From NCBI RefSeq assembly GCF_025642255.1, contig NZ_CP106759.1:833501-897500 (forward strand): a stretch of 64,000 nt of DNA. The letters run 5' to 3'. The position numbers were made by a program, and so were the translations under genes. Shown piece after piece: positions 36,949-45,144 of this stretch (positions within the stretch are counted from its first letter, which is position 1; each line of letters begins with the position of its first letter). A model generated the notes under the pieces. It was not told the DNA's origin and did no database searches. It saw nothing but the letters and a program-made list of their open reading frames with translations. This DNA is from Stenotrophomonas maltophilia. Lineage in GTDB: Bacteria > Pseudomonadota > Gammaproteobacteria > Xanthomonadales > Xanthomonadaceae.

Positions 36949-37653
36949 TCAGTGGCAGCGGACCAGGATCACGCTGATGTTGTCGCGGCCGCCGCCATCA
37001 AGCGCGGCGGCGACGAGCGTATCCACGCATTCCTGTGCGCTGGCGTCGTCGAAGGCCAGCGTGCGGGCGATGCCACGATCATCGACTTCCTCGGTCAGGC
37101 CATCGCTGCACAGCAGCAGCTGCATGCCGGGACGAAGTTCGCCACGGGTGGTGGCCACGTTCAGGTGCGCCGGATCGGTCACACCCAGCGCCTGGGTGAC
37201 CACATTGCGGTGCGGATGCGCGCGCGCCTGCTCCGCGGTCAGGTTGCCCTGCGTGACCAGTTCCTGCACCACGCTGTGATCCTGGCTGAGCTGGGCCAGC
37301 TGGCCGTCGCGCCACAGGTAGGCCCGGCTGTCACCGACCCAGGCCACTTCGTAGCGATTGCCCTGCACGCGCGCGGCGACCACGGTGGTGCCCATCGGCA
37401 GCGTATCGTTGCGTCGCCGCGAAGCGCGGATGATCTCTTCGTCGGCCGTGCGGATGGCCTGCTCCAGCGACGCGCCGCGGCGGATCTCGCGGACGATGGC
37501 TTCGCGCGCCAGCGCGCTGGCGACCTCGCCGCAGGCGTGCCCGCCCATGCCATCGGCCACCAGCCACACGCCCAGCTCGCTGTCACCGTAATAGGTGTCC
37601 TCGTTGAGCTCGCGGCGCAGGCCGGGATGGGTGAGATGTCCGAATTCGATCAT
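36949..37653 (-). CDS. PP2C-type (PPM) protein serine/threonine phosphatase
   Basis: A 234-residue single-domain PPM phosphatase. Metal-binding motifs are all present: 'NEDTYYGD' near 17-24, 'LVADGMGGHACGEVAS' near 32-47, 'VGDSRAYLWRDG', 'LCSDGLTEEVDD' and the final 'GGGRDNISVILVR'. It would dephosphorylate Ser/Thr phosphoproteins, often opposite a PknB-type kinase; no such kinase is nearby. The start at 37653 gives MIEFGHLTHPG, the usual N-terminus; ATGs at 37689 and 37692 would add about 12 residues. The gene is convergent with dnaQ and divergent from tRNA-Ser(CGA). Confidence 0.9.
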   Translation of the reverse strand: MIEFGHLTHPGLRRELNEDTYYGDSELGVWLVADGMGGHACGEVASALAREAIVREIRRGASLEQAIRTADEEIIRASRRRNDTLPMGTTVVAARVQGNRYEVAWVGDSRAYLWRDGQLAQLSQDHSVVQELVTQGNLTAEQARAHPHRNVVTQALGVTDPAHLNVATTRGELRPGMQLLLCSDGLTEEVDDRGIARTLAFDDASAQECVDTLVAAALDGGGRDNISVILVRCH

Positions 37654-37757
37654 GGTGTGCGGGGCGGAGTAGCGCGGGGGAGAGGGCATCATCACGGCGT
37701 GACCGGCATCCGGCAAGGCATGGCGGCAGGAAAATTGCGCCGCAGGCCCCAGGAGAC

Positions 37758-37786
37758 TTGTCGGCAGCCTCACTTCCTCGTATGAT
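37758..37786 (+). promoter_or_regulatory. Promoter of tRNA-Ser(CGA)
   Basis: TTGTCG (37758-37763), a 17-base spacer and TATGAT (37781-37786), 29 bases before the tRNA. Confidence 0.7.
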
Positions 37787-37815
37787 GCGCGTCCCCGGTT
37801 CGCCGGGGACCACCC

Positions 37816-37906
37816 GGAGAGGTGGCAGAGTGGTTGAATGTACCTGACTCGAAATCAGGCAGGCGTTTATAGCGCCTCGGGGGTTCGAATCCCCCCCTCT
37901 CCGCCA
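37816..37906 (+). tRNA. tRNA-Ser(CGA)
   Basis: A 91-base class II tRNA with acceptor GGAGAGG / CCTCTCC, anticodon stem CCTGA / TCAGG with anticodon CGA, a long variable arm and an encoded CCA. Confidence 0.95.
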
Positions 37907-37917
37907 GATGAAGAAGA

Positions 37918-37942
37918 AAGCCGCCCCCCGGGCGGCTTTTTT
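37918..37942 (+). terminator. Terminator after tRNA-Ser(CGA)
   Basis: AAGCCGCCC / GGGCGGCTT stem followed by TTTT. Confidence 0.9.
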
Positions 37943-38039
37943 CGTTGTCCGGCTGGCCGCGCGCGTTGCGGGGCGGCAATGGATCTCCCCTCGGGGTGCT
38001 GCGGGTTAACATGTACGCATCACCTGCTGGAGCTCCCCC

Positions 38040-38444
38040 ATGACTGCTGAAATCCTCGTTCCCGTGTCCTTTGGCGAACTGCTCGACAAGATTTCGATCC
38101 TGCAGATCAAGTCCGAGCGGATCAGCGACGAGGGCAAGCTGGCCAACGTGCGCAAGGAGCTGTCGGCGCTGGAGCAGACCTGGATGGCGCACCCGGCCGC
38201 GGTCAAGGACATCGCCAAGCTGCGCGGTGAACTCAAGGCCGTCAACGAGCAGTTGTGGGACATCGAGGACGACATCCGCCTGAAGGAGAAGGCGCAGGCG
38301 TTCGACCAGGGCTTCATCGACCTTGCACGCAGTGTGTATCTGCGCAACGACGAGCGTGCGCGCATCAAGAAGGCGATCAACCTGGCACTGGGCTCTGCCT
38401 ACGTGGAAGAGAAGTCGTACCAGGATTACGCACAGCGCGGGTGA
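38040..38444 (+). CDS. DUF6165 family protein
   Basis: A 134-residue soluble protein with no signal peptide or membrane segment. The start 'EILVPVSFGELLDKISILQIKSERI' and the closing 'VYLRNDERARIKKAINLALGS' fit DUF6165, an uncharacterised family often found near surface-polysaccharide genes. The middle (residues about 40-100) is strongly helical and charged. Its neighbours are lipopolysaccharide core genes (heptosyltransferase, kdkA), which suggests but does not prove a link to envelope glycans. A SMAG repeat follows between it and the convergent heptosyltransferase gene. Confidence 0.75.
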   Translation: MTAEILVPVSFGELLDKISILQIKSERISDEGKLANVRKELSALEQTWMAHPAAVKDIAKLRGELKAVNEQLWDIEDDIRLKEKAQAFDQGFIDLARSVYLRNDERARIKKAINLALGSAYVEEKSYQDYAQRG

Positions 38445-38451
38445 GATGGAT

Positions 38452-38475
38452 CCGCCGGGCGTGGCCCGGCGCTAC
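38452..38475 (-). repeat. SMAG REP element flanked by an 8-bp inverted repeat
   Basis: On the minus strand: GTAGCGCCGGGCCACGCCCGG. It is bracketed by GATGGATC (38445-38452) and GATCCATC (38479-38486), so the stem is extended by a second complementary pair. It lies between convergent genes and may act as a bidirectional end signal. Confidence 0.8.
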
Positions 38476-38490
38476 CGATGATCCATCGAC

Positions 38491-39537
38491 TCAGGTGAGG
38501 TGGTCGGTCACGTAACGTTCGAAGGCGGCGATGCCGTCCTCGACCGTGATCAGTTCCATCACATCATCGAACTCGATCTTGGTGCCCCACTTGAGGTCGG
38601 CGGCCTGCTTGCCGAGATACTTGCGTGCGGCGTCGTCATAGCGGTCCACGCAATAGCGGCGATCCGAATACGGGCCGCTGCGGTGCGGGTTGCTGGCCGC
38701 GTGCAGGCCAAGCACCTTCGCTCCCATGGCATTGGCGATATGCATCGGTCCCGAATCGGGTGTCATCACCAGATTGGCGCGTGCCAGCAGCGCAGGCAGC
38801 TGCTTGAGCGTGTCCTTGCCGACCAGGTCCAGTGCCGGCGTGTGCAGCTGGGCCTGGATCGCGTCGGCCATGCTGCGTTCCAGTTCACTGCGGCCACCGC
38901 ACAGCACCACCTGCCAGCCGCGCTGCGTGGCATGGTTGGCGACGGCCGCGTAGCGGTCGGCGTACCAGTTGCGGCGGACGTGGCTGGAGCAGGGCGAAAT
39001 CATCAGTACCGGCCGGCCATCATCCTGCCACTGCGCCGCGGCCCACTCGAAGGCGGACTGCGGCACGGCCAGGTCCCAGCTCACGTCGGTCTGGTGCAGG
39101 CCCAGCGGCTCGCAGAAGCTGCCGATCGCATCCAGCACGTGGATGCCGGGGCGGTCCGGAATACGTTCGTTGATGAACAACCCATGCAGGTCCTTCGAGC
39201 GGCTGCGGTCGTATCCGATGCGGCGTTCGGCCGGGATGAACGCCGACAGCAGGTTCGCGCGGAAGGCCACCTGCATCTGCAGCAGCGCCTCGAAGCGCCC
39301 CGGTGGCAGCTGCTTGCGCAGCTCCTTGACGCCGGCCATGCCGCTCTTCTTGTCGTAGGCATGGAAGGTCACGCCCGGCAGACCCTCGAGCAGCTTCTGC
39401 CCGGCCTTGTCGATGATCCAGTGGATCGGCGTGTCCGGGCGTGCGGCCTGCAGCGTACGCACCAGGGGCACCACGTGGGTGACATCGCCGAGTGCGGACA
39501 GGCGCAGAAGGCACAAGGATGAGGACGCTGATGCCAT
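38491..39537 (-). CDS. Glycosyltransferase family 9, lipopolysaccharide heptosyltransferase-like
   Basis: A 348-residue GT-B enzyme of the WaaC/WaaF/RfaQ type that adds heptose to the lipopolysaccharide inner core from ADP-heptose. The N-terminus '[19 protein letters not shown]' is the acceptor-side signature of family 9. The nucleotide-sugar motif appears as '[36 protein letters not shown]', split here by normal family residues. The 'RLSALGD' form resembles WaaC. Its divergent neighbour kdkA phosphorylates the Kdo to which heptose I is attached, so heptosyltransferase I is the likely role. Only 20 bases separate the two starts. Confidence 0.85.
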   Translation of the reverse strand: MASASSSLCLLRLSALGDVTHVVPLVRTLQAARPDTPIHWIIDKAGQKLLEGLPGVTFHAYDKKSGMAGVKELRKQLPPGRFEALLQMQVAFRANLLSAFIPAERRIGYDRSRSKDLHGLFINERIPDRPGIHVLDAIGSFCEPLGLHQTDVSWDLAVPQSAFEWAAAQWQDDGRPVLMISPCSSHVRRNWYADRYAAVANHATQRGWQVVLCGGRSELERSMADAIQAQLHTPALDLVGKDTLKQLPALLARANLVMTPDSGPMHIANAMGAKVLGLHAASNPHRSGPYSDRRYCVDRYDDAARKYLGKQAADLKWGTKIEFDDVMELITVEDGIAAFERYVTDHLT

Positions 39538-39557
39538 GTGTTGTTAGACTCAAAGAA

Positions 39558-40307
39558 ATGGTCGCATTCGACGCCAATGAAGCGCTGACGCCATGCCGCG
39601 AGGGTCGCGGCATCGGGGCCATTCTGTTCGACCGCGAGCGCCTGCGGCAAGCCGACATCGGCCTGTTCGCTCCCCAGCACTGGGGCAGCCGGGCCCGGCC
39701 GGTGGGCGAGGGGGGGCGTGGCAGCGCCTGGTTCGTCGACGCGCCGTTCGGCCCCAGCGTGCTGCGCCACTATCTGCGCGGTGGCCTGGTGGCCAGGATC
39801 AGCCACGACCAGTACCTGTGGCGGGGCGCCGACCGGACCCGCAGTTTTGCCGAGTTCCGGCTGATGCGGGCCCTGCGCGCGCTGAAGCTGCCGGTTCCCC
39901 GGCCGGTGGCGGCTTTCTACATGCGGCAGGGCATGCGCTACCGGGCGGCGATCCTGATGGAACGGATCGAAGGGGTGCGTTCGCTGGCCGACCGCGCGCT
40001 GGTTGCCGGACGTGGCGCGCCGTGGGAGGAGACCGGTCGGCTGATCGCCCGCTTCCACCGTGCCGGCCTGGACCATGCCGACCTCAACGCGCACAACATC
40101 CTGTTCGACAGCAACGGCCATGGCTGGCTGATCGACTTCGATCGTGGCGTCATCCGCATTCCAGCCACCGCCTGGCGGGAGCGCAACCTCAAGCGCCTGC
40201 TGCGCTCGTTGATCAAGCTGCGCGGCGAGCGCAGCGTAGAGGACGTGCAGAAGGACTACGCGCGGCTGCGCCGCGCCTATGACATGGCCTGGAACCGGGG
40301 CACCTGA
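39558..40307 (+). CDS. kdkA: 3-deoxy-D-manno-octulosonic acid (Kdo) kinase
   Basis: Phosphorylates Kdo of the lipopolysaccharide inner core, as in Haemophilus and Xanthomonads that carry a single phosphorylated Kdo. The 249 residues have a kinase-like fold: '[13 protein letters not shown]' with 'RSFAEFRLM' (likely Glu of helix C), the catalytic loop '[11 protein letters not shown]' (Asp about 177, Asn about 182) and the metal motif 'LIDFDRG'. The length equals known KdkA proteins. The ATG at 39558 gives MVAFDANE; the longer frame overlaps the divergent transferase. Its TGA shares a base with the ATG of the next gene. Confidence 0.92.
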   Translation: MVAFDANEALTPCREGRGIGAILFDRERLRQADIGLFAPQHWGSRARPVGEGGRGSAWFVDAPFGPSVLRHYLRGGLVARISHDQYLWRGADRTRSFAEFRLMRALRALKLPVPRPVAAFYMRQGMRYRAAILMERIEGVRSLADRALVAGRGAPWEETGRLIARFHRAGLDHADLNAHNILFDSNGHGWLIDFDRGVIRIPATAWRERNLKRLLRSLIKLRGERSVEDVQKDYARLRRAYDMAWNRGT

Positions 40308-41074
40308 TGGACTGGTCGTTGCGTTTCCTCGGCGTCGGCAATGCGTCGGCGGTCGAGTTGGGATCACCGATGTCGGTGATCGAGCGCGAAGGGCGGCCGT
40401 GGTTGACGATCGACTGTGGCGGGGAAGGCCTGACCGCCTTCAAGGCGCACTACGGCCACATGCCGCAGGCGCTGTTCATCACGCATGTCCACCTGGACCA
40501 TGTGGCCGGTTTCGAGCGGCTGTTCGTGGATACCTACTTCAACGCGCAGCGGCGTGGGAAGGTGCGCCTGTATGTGCCGGCCACCGTGGTGCCGCTGCTG
40601 CACAGGCGCATCGGCGATTACCCCAATGTGCTGGCCGAGGGCGGTGCCAACTTCTGGGATGCGTTCCAGCTGGTCGTGGTCGGCGACGCGTTCTGGCATG
40701 AAGGCGTGCGCCTGGAAGTATTCCCGGCACGCCACCACTGGCCGGAGACCGCCTATGGGCTGCGCCTGCAGGGCGCGCTGACCTGGAGCGGTGATACCCG
40801 GCCGATCCCGGAGATGCTGGCACGGTACGCCAGTGACAACGAGCTGATCGCCCACGACTGCGGCCTGCACGGCAATCCATCGCATACCGGGGTCGATGAT
40901 CTGGAGCGCGAGTACAGCGCTGAGCTGCAGGCGCGGATGATGCTGTACCACTACGCCAGCGTGGCCGATGGTGCTGCGCTGGCCGCGCGCGGACACCGCG
41001 TGGCACAGCCAGGCCAGTGCGTGCCGTTGGCAACCCCGACCGCGCCGCACGTGCTGGCGCAGGATCCGCCGTGA
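40307..41074 (+). CDS. Metallo-beta-lactamase fold hydrolase
   Basis: A 255-residue MBL-fold protein of the RNase Z/PhnP-like group. The metal motif is 'THVHLDHVAGF' (H60, H62, D64, H65). It is followed by 'RHHWPETAYGLRL', 'WSGDTRPIPE' and 'HDCGLHGNPSHTG', which supply the remaining ligands. The substrate is not known; this subfamily includes phosphodiesterases and uncharacterised hydrolases. The start codon overlaps the kdkA stop by 1 base and its own stop overlaps the next GTG start, so three genes are translationally linked. Confidence 0.85.
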   Translation: MDWSLRFLGVGNASAVELGSPMSVIEREGRPWLTIDCGGEGLTAFKAHYGHMPQALFITHVHLDHVAGFERLFVDTYFNAQRRGKVRLYVPATVVPLLHRRIGDYPNVLAEGGANFWDAFQLVVVGDAFWHEGVRLEVFPARHHWPETAYGLRLQGALTWSGDTRPIPEMLARYASDNELIAHDCGLHGNPSHTGVDDLEREYSAELQARMMLYHYASVADGAALAARGHRVAQPGQCVPLATPTAPHVLAQDPP

Positions 41075-41460
41075 ATACCTCTGGCCAGCCTGCCGACGCG
41101 GCGCTGGCGGCCGAGCTGGAACATCTGGAACGCGCGCTGCACACCCCGCAGGTCCGTGGTGATCGCGCGCGGCTGTCGGAACTGCTGGATGAGGATTTCA
41201 GCGAGATCGGCAGCTCCGGCCAGTGCTACGGCCGTGCGGCTGCGCTGGCGGAGATTCCGCTGGAGCGGGCGCAGGTGCAGATCGAATCGGAGCAGTACGC
41301 CGTCTCGTTGCTGACACCAGACCTGGCCCAGGTGCGTTATCGCAGCCGCTACCACCTGGATGGCCAGCCGCAGCGCTGGGTGCTGCGCAGTTCGTTGTGG
41401 CGCAGGCATGGGCAGGGATGGCGGGTGGTATTCCATCAAGGGACGCCCGAAGCACGGTAG
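41071..41460 (+). CDS. NTF2-like (DUF4440) protein
   Basis: A 129-residue cone-shaped NTF2-like domain: 'LEHLERALHTPQVRGDRARL' leading to 'LLDEDFSEIGSSGQCYGRAA', and the closing beta strands 'WVLRSSLWRRHGQGWRVVFHQGT'. Such proteins bind small ligands or act as isomerase/hydrolase-like accessory factors; the role here is unknown. The GTG start at 41071 overlaps the preceding TGA (GTGA), which implies coupling. Unusually, the TAG stop codon is the last three bases of a SMAG repeat's GTAG, so the repeat abuts the coding end. Confidence 0.75.
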   Translation: MNTSGQPADAALAAELEHLERALHTPQVRGDRARLSELLDEDFSEIGSSGQCYGRAAALAEIPLERAQVQIESEQYAVSLLTPDLAQVRYRSRYHLDGQPQRWVLRSSLWRRHGQGWRVVFHQGTPEAR

Positions 41461-41481
41461 CGCCGGGCCACGCCCGGCGAG
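41457..41481 (+). repeat. SMAG REP whose GTAG supplies a stop codon
   Basis: GTAGCGCCGGGCCACGCCCGGCG. The TAG of the GTAG head is the in-frame stop of the upstream NTF2-like gene. Confidence 0.8.
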
Positions 41482-41534
41482 GGGGCCAACCAGGGTTGAC
41501 CTCTTACCAGAGCGCGGCACTGCCAGAAAGGCGA

Positions 41535-41638
41535 TGGCCCCGCCGGCTGACCTCGGCGCCCGCGTCGATCGATACCGTTGCTGCCTTCCGGCCCTGGCGG
41601 GGTTTTCGACCTAGCGTCGCGAGGGGCCGACGGGGCCA
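41535..41638 (-). ncRNA. ffs: 4.5S signal recognition particle RNA (small SRP RNA)
   Basis: On the minus strand the conserved apical domain reads CAGGGCCGGAAGGCAGCAAC, matching the Ffh-binding internal loops and GGAA tetraloop of 4.5S RNA. The ends TGGCCCCGTCGGC and GCCGGCGGGGCCA pair to close a long rod, giving about 104 bases. The position next to dnaX is usual for ffs in Pseudomonas and Xanthomonas relatives. It pairs with Ffh to target inner-membrane proteins. Exact ends are inferred from base pairing. Confidence 0.92.
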
Positions 41639-41847
41639 CCATAGAGACGTTGGCCGCCCGGAGGCGGCCTGTTCACGGATCAGGGGAAGCAGCGCAGGGT
41701 GCGCCGGAGACCACAGCCGGACTGCACATCGGCTGGCCGATGGCAGGCGCGCATTCTAGCGCAGGCATGCGTATCGACGCCAGCGCCATGCGCTGAATCT
41801 GCTGTAACCCGCGGCGCGTATTCGCGGCCGGGCGGCGCGGGCGTTGC

Positions 41848-41853
41848 TAGAAT
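41848..41853 (+). promoter_or_regulatory. -10 box for the gdx transcript
   Basis: TAGAAT in context GCTAGAATCC. The predicted start near 41860 would place the riboswitch at the very 5' end of the RNA. No convincing -35 is seen. Confidence 0.5.
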
Positions 41854-41860
41854 CCCGGGC

Positions 41861-41928
41861 CAGGAGGAACGACCTCCCCCGCATCGGGAATCAATGACCA
41901 GGACGGCCTGGCCCTGCCAAGAGGAGGG
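41861..41928 (+). promoter_or_regulatory. Guanidine-II (mini-ykkC) riboswitch
   Basis: Two small hairpins with ACGR loops, the hallmark of this class, precede a guanidinium exporter gene. Hairpin 1 is GGAGG-AACGA-CCTCC (41863-41877), with one extra A before ACGA. Hairpin 2 is CCAGG-ACGG-CCTGG (41898-41911). A strong GAGGAGG Shine-Dalgarno sits at 41921-41927. The 3' strand of hairpin 1 (CCTCC) is complementary to that site, so guanidine binding to the hairpins would free the ribosome site and turn translation on, as known for the class. Confidence 0.8.
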
Positions 41929-41933
41929 CCGTC

Positions 41934-42251
41934 ATGGCCTGGATCTATCTGTTGTTCGCTGGCCTGCTGGAAATCGTCTGGGCCGTGTCGATGAAGCAAT
42001 CGGAAGGCTTCACCAGGCTCACTCCCACCCTGGTCACTCTCGCCGGCATGATCGCCAGTTTCTGGCTGCTGGCCGTGGCCATGCGCAGCCTGCCGCTGGG
42101 AACGGCTTACACGATCTGGACAGGCATCGGCGCGGTCGGTGCCTTCGTGGTCGGCATCGTGTTCCTGGGTGAACAGGTCAGCCCGATGCGGATCGGCGCG
42201 GCGGTGTTGATCGTGTCGGGGCTGGTGCTGATGAAGCTGTCCAGCAGTTGA
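41934..42251 (+). CDS. gdx: Guanidinium exporter (SMR family, SugE/Gdx)
   Basis: A 105-residue four-helix small multidrug resistance protein of the Gdx subtype. The start 'MAWIYLLFAGLLEIVWAVSMKQSEGF' carries the essential Glu13 and the 'WAVSMKQSEGFTRL' signature that separates Gdx/SugE from drug exporters such as EmrE. 'PLGTAYTIWTGIGAVGAF' is also typical. It works as an antiparallel dimer exchanging guanidinium for protons. The upstream guanidine-II riboswitch supports this substrate. The gene name sugE is an older synonym. Confidence 0.95.
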   Translation: MAWIYLLFAGLLEIVWAVSMKQSEGFTRLTPTLVTLAGMIASFWLLAVAMRSLPLGTAYTIWTGIGAVGAFVVGIVFLGEQVSPMRIGAAVLIVSGLVLMKLSSS

Positions 42252-42287
42252 GGCTGGGGGCAGTTTCCTGGACAACCGACTGCCCAC

Positions 42288-42347
42288 CAAATAAAAAAGC
42301 CGCCCGATGGGCGGCTTTTTCATTCATCTGGCGGAGAGAGGGGGATT
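42288..42347 (+). repeat. 60-bp direct repeat, copy 1 (terminator plus tRNA-Ser 3' end)
   Basis: Matches 42477-42536 at 59 of 60 positions. It contains a bidirectional terminator stem AGCCGCCC / GGGCGGCT with A and T runs, then 19 bases equal to the 3' end of tRNA-Ser(GGA), and stops abruptly after GGATT. Confidence 0.85.
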
Positions 42348-42476
42348 GTCGGGTGCATCCCTGCACCCGATCCCTGCGCGCGCTGCGCTTCGGGACCCGC
42401 CTTCGGCGGTCCGGATCTGCTCCTGCAGATCCGTCGAACCCCGGCGAGGCGTCTCACCCCGATGCTCTCCACCAGA

Positions 42477-42536
42477 CAAATAAAAAAGCCGCCCGTTGGG
42501 CGGCTTTTTCATTCATCTGGCGGAGAGAGGGGGATT
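42477..42536 (+). repeat. 60-bp direct repeat, copy 2 (within and beside tRNA-Ser)
   Basis: The copy that is continuous with the intact tRNA-Ser(GGA) gene; 42518-42536 are the tRNA's last 19 bases. The 129 bases between the copies hold small hairpins but no gene. Confidence 0.85.
42482..42509 (-). terminator. Terminator of tRNA-Ser(GGA)
   Basis: AGCCGCCC / GGGCGGCT stem with A-run and T-run flanks; it can act in both directions and lies just 3' of the tRNA on the minus strand. Confidence 0.85.
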
Positions 42537-42610
42537 CGAACCCCCGAAGCGCGGTTTAGACGCTTACACACTTTCCAGGCGTGCTCCTTCAACCACTCGG
42601 ACACCTCTCC
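42518..42610 (-). tRNA. tRNA-Ser(GGA)
   Basis: A 93-base class II tRNA on the minus strand. The acceptor starts GGAGAGG, the anticodon stem is CACGC / GTGTG with anticodon GGA, and CCA is encoded. The seventh acceptor pair is a G-T wobble. Its 3' 19 bases recur at 42329-42347. Confidence 0.95.
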
Positions 42611-42760
42611 GGATCCCTGCCATCGGCAAACGCCTCAGCAGGGGCGCAGATTCTAGCGGGCGGCGCGGCAGGACACAAGCACCCATTCAGGGCGCGTCGC
42701 AGGCGGAGGGGGATGGACAGGCGTGGCACAATGGAGCATCCGATGGAAGACGGTGGCCTG

Positions 42761-44757
42761 ATGTCCTATCTCGTCCTTGCCCGCAAGTGGCGTCCGAAGC
42801 GTTTTGCCGAGCTGGTGGGCCAGGAACACGTGGTCCGTGCGCTCAGCAATGCGCTGGACAGTGGCCGGGTCCACCACGCGTTCCTGTTCACCGGTACCCG
42901 CGGTGTGGGCAAGACCACCATCGCGCGCATCTTCGCCAAGTCGCTGAACTGCGAGCAGGGCACCAGCGCCGATCCGTGCGGCCAGTGCCCGGCCTGCCTG
43001 GACATCGATGCCGGTCGTTACATCGACCTGCTGGAGATCGACGCCGCGTCCAATACCGGCGTGGATGACGTCCGCGAGGTGATCGAGAACGCGCAGTACA
43101 TGCCCTCGCGCGGCAAGTACAAGGTCTACCTGATCGACGAAGTGCACATGCTCTCGAAGGCGGCGTTCAACGCGCTGCTGAAGACGCTGGAAGAGCCGCC
43201 GGAGCACGTCAAGTTCCTGCTGGCCACCACCGATCCGCAGAAGCTGCCGGTCACCGTGCTCAGCCGCTGCCTGCAGTTCAACCTCAAGCGCCTGGATGAG
43301 GACCAGATCCAGGGCCAGATGACCCGCATCCTGGCGGCCGAGGAAATCGAAGCCGACGGCAGTGCCATCGTGCAGCTGGCCAAGGCCGCCGACGGCAGTT
43401 TGCGCGACGGTCTGTCGCTGCTGGACCAGGCCATCGCCTACGCCGGTGGTGCGCTGCGCGACGATGTGGTGCGCACCATGCTGGGGACCGTCGATCGCAC
43501 CCAGGTGGCAGCGATGCTCGATGCCCTCGCCGAAGGTGACGGGTCGCGCCTGTTGCAGGTGGTGGCGGCACTGGCGGAATTCTCGCCCGACTGGAGTGGC
43601 GTGCTGGAGGCCTTGGCCGAAGGCCTGCATCGCATCCAGGTGCAGCAGTTGGTACCCGGTGTTGCCGCCGCGGCTGAAGGCCTGGACGCGGCAGCGTTCG
43701 CCGGGCGGCTGCGTCCGGAGGTGGTGCAGCTCTGGTATCAGATGGCCCTGAACGGCCGTCGCGACCTGTCGCTGGCGCCGAGCCCGCGCGCGGGCTTTGA
43801 AATGGCCGTGCTGCGCATGCTGGCGTTCCGCCCGGCAGCGTCGGTGCCGCCGGTGCCGCGTTCGGTGGATGCCGCCGGCGGTGCCGCCGGGGGGCGATGC
43901 CCGGTGGTGGGGCGGGTGCTGGCAGCCAGGAAACGGCCCCGGTGGCCGCCGCTGCCGCGATCCCGGCCCGCGTGCCTGCGCAGACCGCCCCACGCGAACC
44001 CGACCCGGAGCCCGAGCCGGCGCCCGAACCCGAACCTGATCCGGCGCCTGAGCCGAAGCCGGTTCCGGTCGAAGAACCGGTGTCGCCGCCGCCGGTCAAG
44101 GCCGACGGCATCCCGGTGCCGGTGGCCGTCGATGATCTTCCGCCGTGGGCCACGGACGAGGCCGAGGCCCGCGACCAGGCACTGGCTGCGGATGTCGCCA
44201 CGCCGGACGCGGCCATGGTCGCGCCCTGGCCTGAGGCGTCGCCCCCGGTCGCTGCATCGGCCGCGCCCGAGCGTCCGTTCCGTTCCGAGGGCATCGTCAT
44301 CGCTCCACCTGCGCCCGTCGCGTCGGCGGAGACGGGCGCGCGGGCTGACATCGGCGAGCTGGCGACAGCGGAAGACTGGCTGGACCTGGTCGCCAACAGC
44401 GGCCTGAGCGGGCCTTCACGGCAGCTTGCGGCCAATGCCGCCTTCATCTCCTGCCGGCAGGGGACCTTGAAACTGGGGCTTTCGCCCGGATTTGAGTACC
44501 TGCGCTCGGAACGCGCGCTGGCCGCTCTTGGCGAAATGCTGGAAAAGGCCTTGGGGCACGCGCTGAAGATCGTGGTCGAGACCGTGGAAACCGAACACGT
44601 TCCGGCCGAGACCCTGCACCAGCGCGCCGATCGCCAGCGCGGCGAGCGGCAACAGGTGGCAGAGGCTGTTTTCATGGACGATCCGGAAGTGCAGGTGCTG
44701 ATCCAGCAACACGGCGCCCGGATCGTTTCCGATTCCATCCGTTCTTTTGACGAGTAA
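42761..44757 (+). pseudogene. dnaX: dnaX (DNA polymerase III tau/gamma), reading frame broken at a G6 run
   Basis: Clamp-loader ATPase. Frame 1 from 42761 encodes the normal N-terminus: 'MSYLVLARKWRPKRF', Walker A 'GTRGVGKTT' near 45-53, a zinc module ('C-x8-C-x2-C-x2-C' near 64-79), 'LIDEVHML', and clamp-loader domain III to about residue 377. At GGGGGG (43889-43894) the homologous sequence moves to the -1 frame. There a Pro/Glu-rich linker and the tau C-terminal domain ('TAEDWLDLVANSGLSGPSRQL' region) run to TAA at 44755-44757. Frame 1 alone continues with Arg/Pro-rich nonsense to 44407 (548 aa). dnaX is essential, so a one-base sequencing or assembly deletion, or slippage at the G-run, is more likely than a dead gene. 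The full product would be about 665 aa. Confidence 0.85.
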
Positions 44758-44763
44758 GACACT

Positions 44764-45084
44764 ATGCGCGGCAACATCGCCCAACTGATGCAGCAGGCCC
44801 AGAAGATGCAGGAGAACCTGCAGAAGGCCCAGGAAGAAATCGCCAGGATCGAAGTGACCGGCAGTGCCGGCGGTGGCATGGTCAGCGTGACGCTGACCGG
44901 TGCCAAGGAGTGCCGCAAGGTGCGCATCGACCCGTCGCTGGCCAGTGACCCGGAGATGCTGGAAGACCTGATCGCCGCAGCGTTCAACGATGCCTCCAAC
45001 AAGATCGATGCCGAATCGAAGTCGAAGATGGGCTCGGCTACCGCCGGCATGCAGCTTCCGCCGGGCATGAAGCTGCCGTTCTGA
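44764..45084 (+). CDS. ybaB: YbaB/EbfC nucleoid-associated protein
   Basis: A 106-residue dimeric DNA-binding protein. The N-terminal coiled coil '[27 protein letters not shown]' and the conserved '[16 protein letters not shown]' are diagnostic. YbaB-family proteins bind DNA as tweezers and are nearly always encoded between dnaX and recR, as here. It starts 6 bases after the dnaX stop. The C-terminus is rich in Gly, Met and Pro. Confidence 0.95.
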   Translation: MRGNIAQLMQQAQKMQENLQKAQEEIARIEVTGSAGGGMVSVTLTGAKECRKVRIDPSLASDPEMLEDLIAAAFNDASNKIDAESKSKMGSATAGMQLPPGMKLPF

Positions 45085-45144
45085 TCATCGGCGCGGCGCC
45101 CGCGTTGCCGGGTGCCGCGCACACCCACAAAGCCAGAAGCTGCC

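Noticed and set aside
42328..42347. A second tRNA-Ser gene or pseudogene
   Set aside because: Only the last 19 bases of the tRNA are present; there is no anticodon arm, so it is recorded as part of a direct repeat.
43889..43894. An E. coli-like programmed -1 frameshift signal in dnaX
   Set aside because: The slippery sequence is not A-AAA-AAG and the tau frame is the shifted one. I kept the frame break as a finding without asserting programmed shifting.
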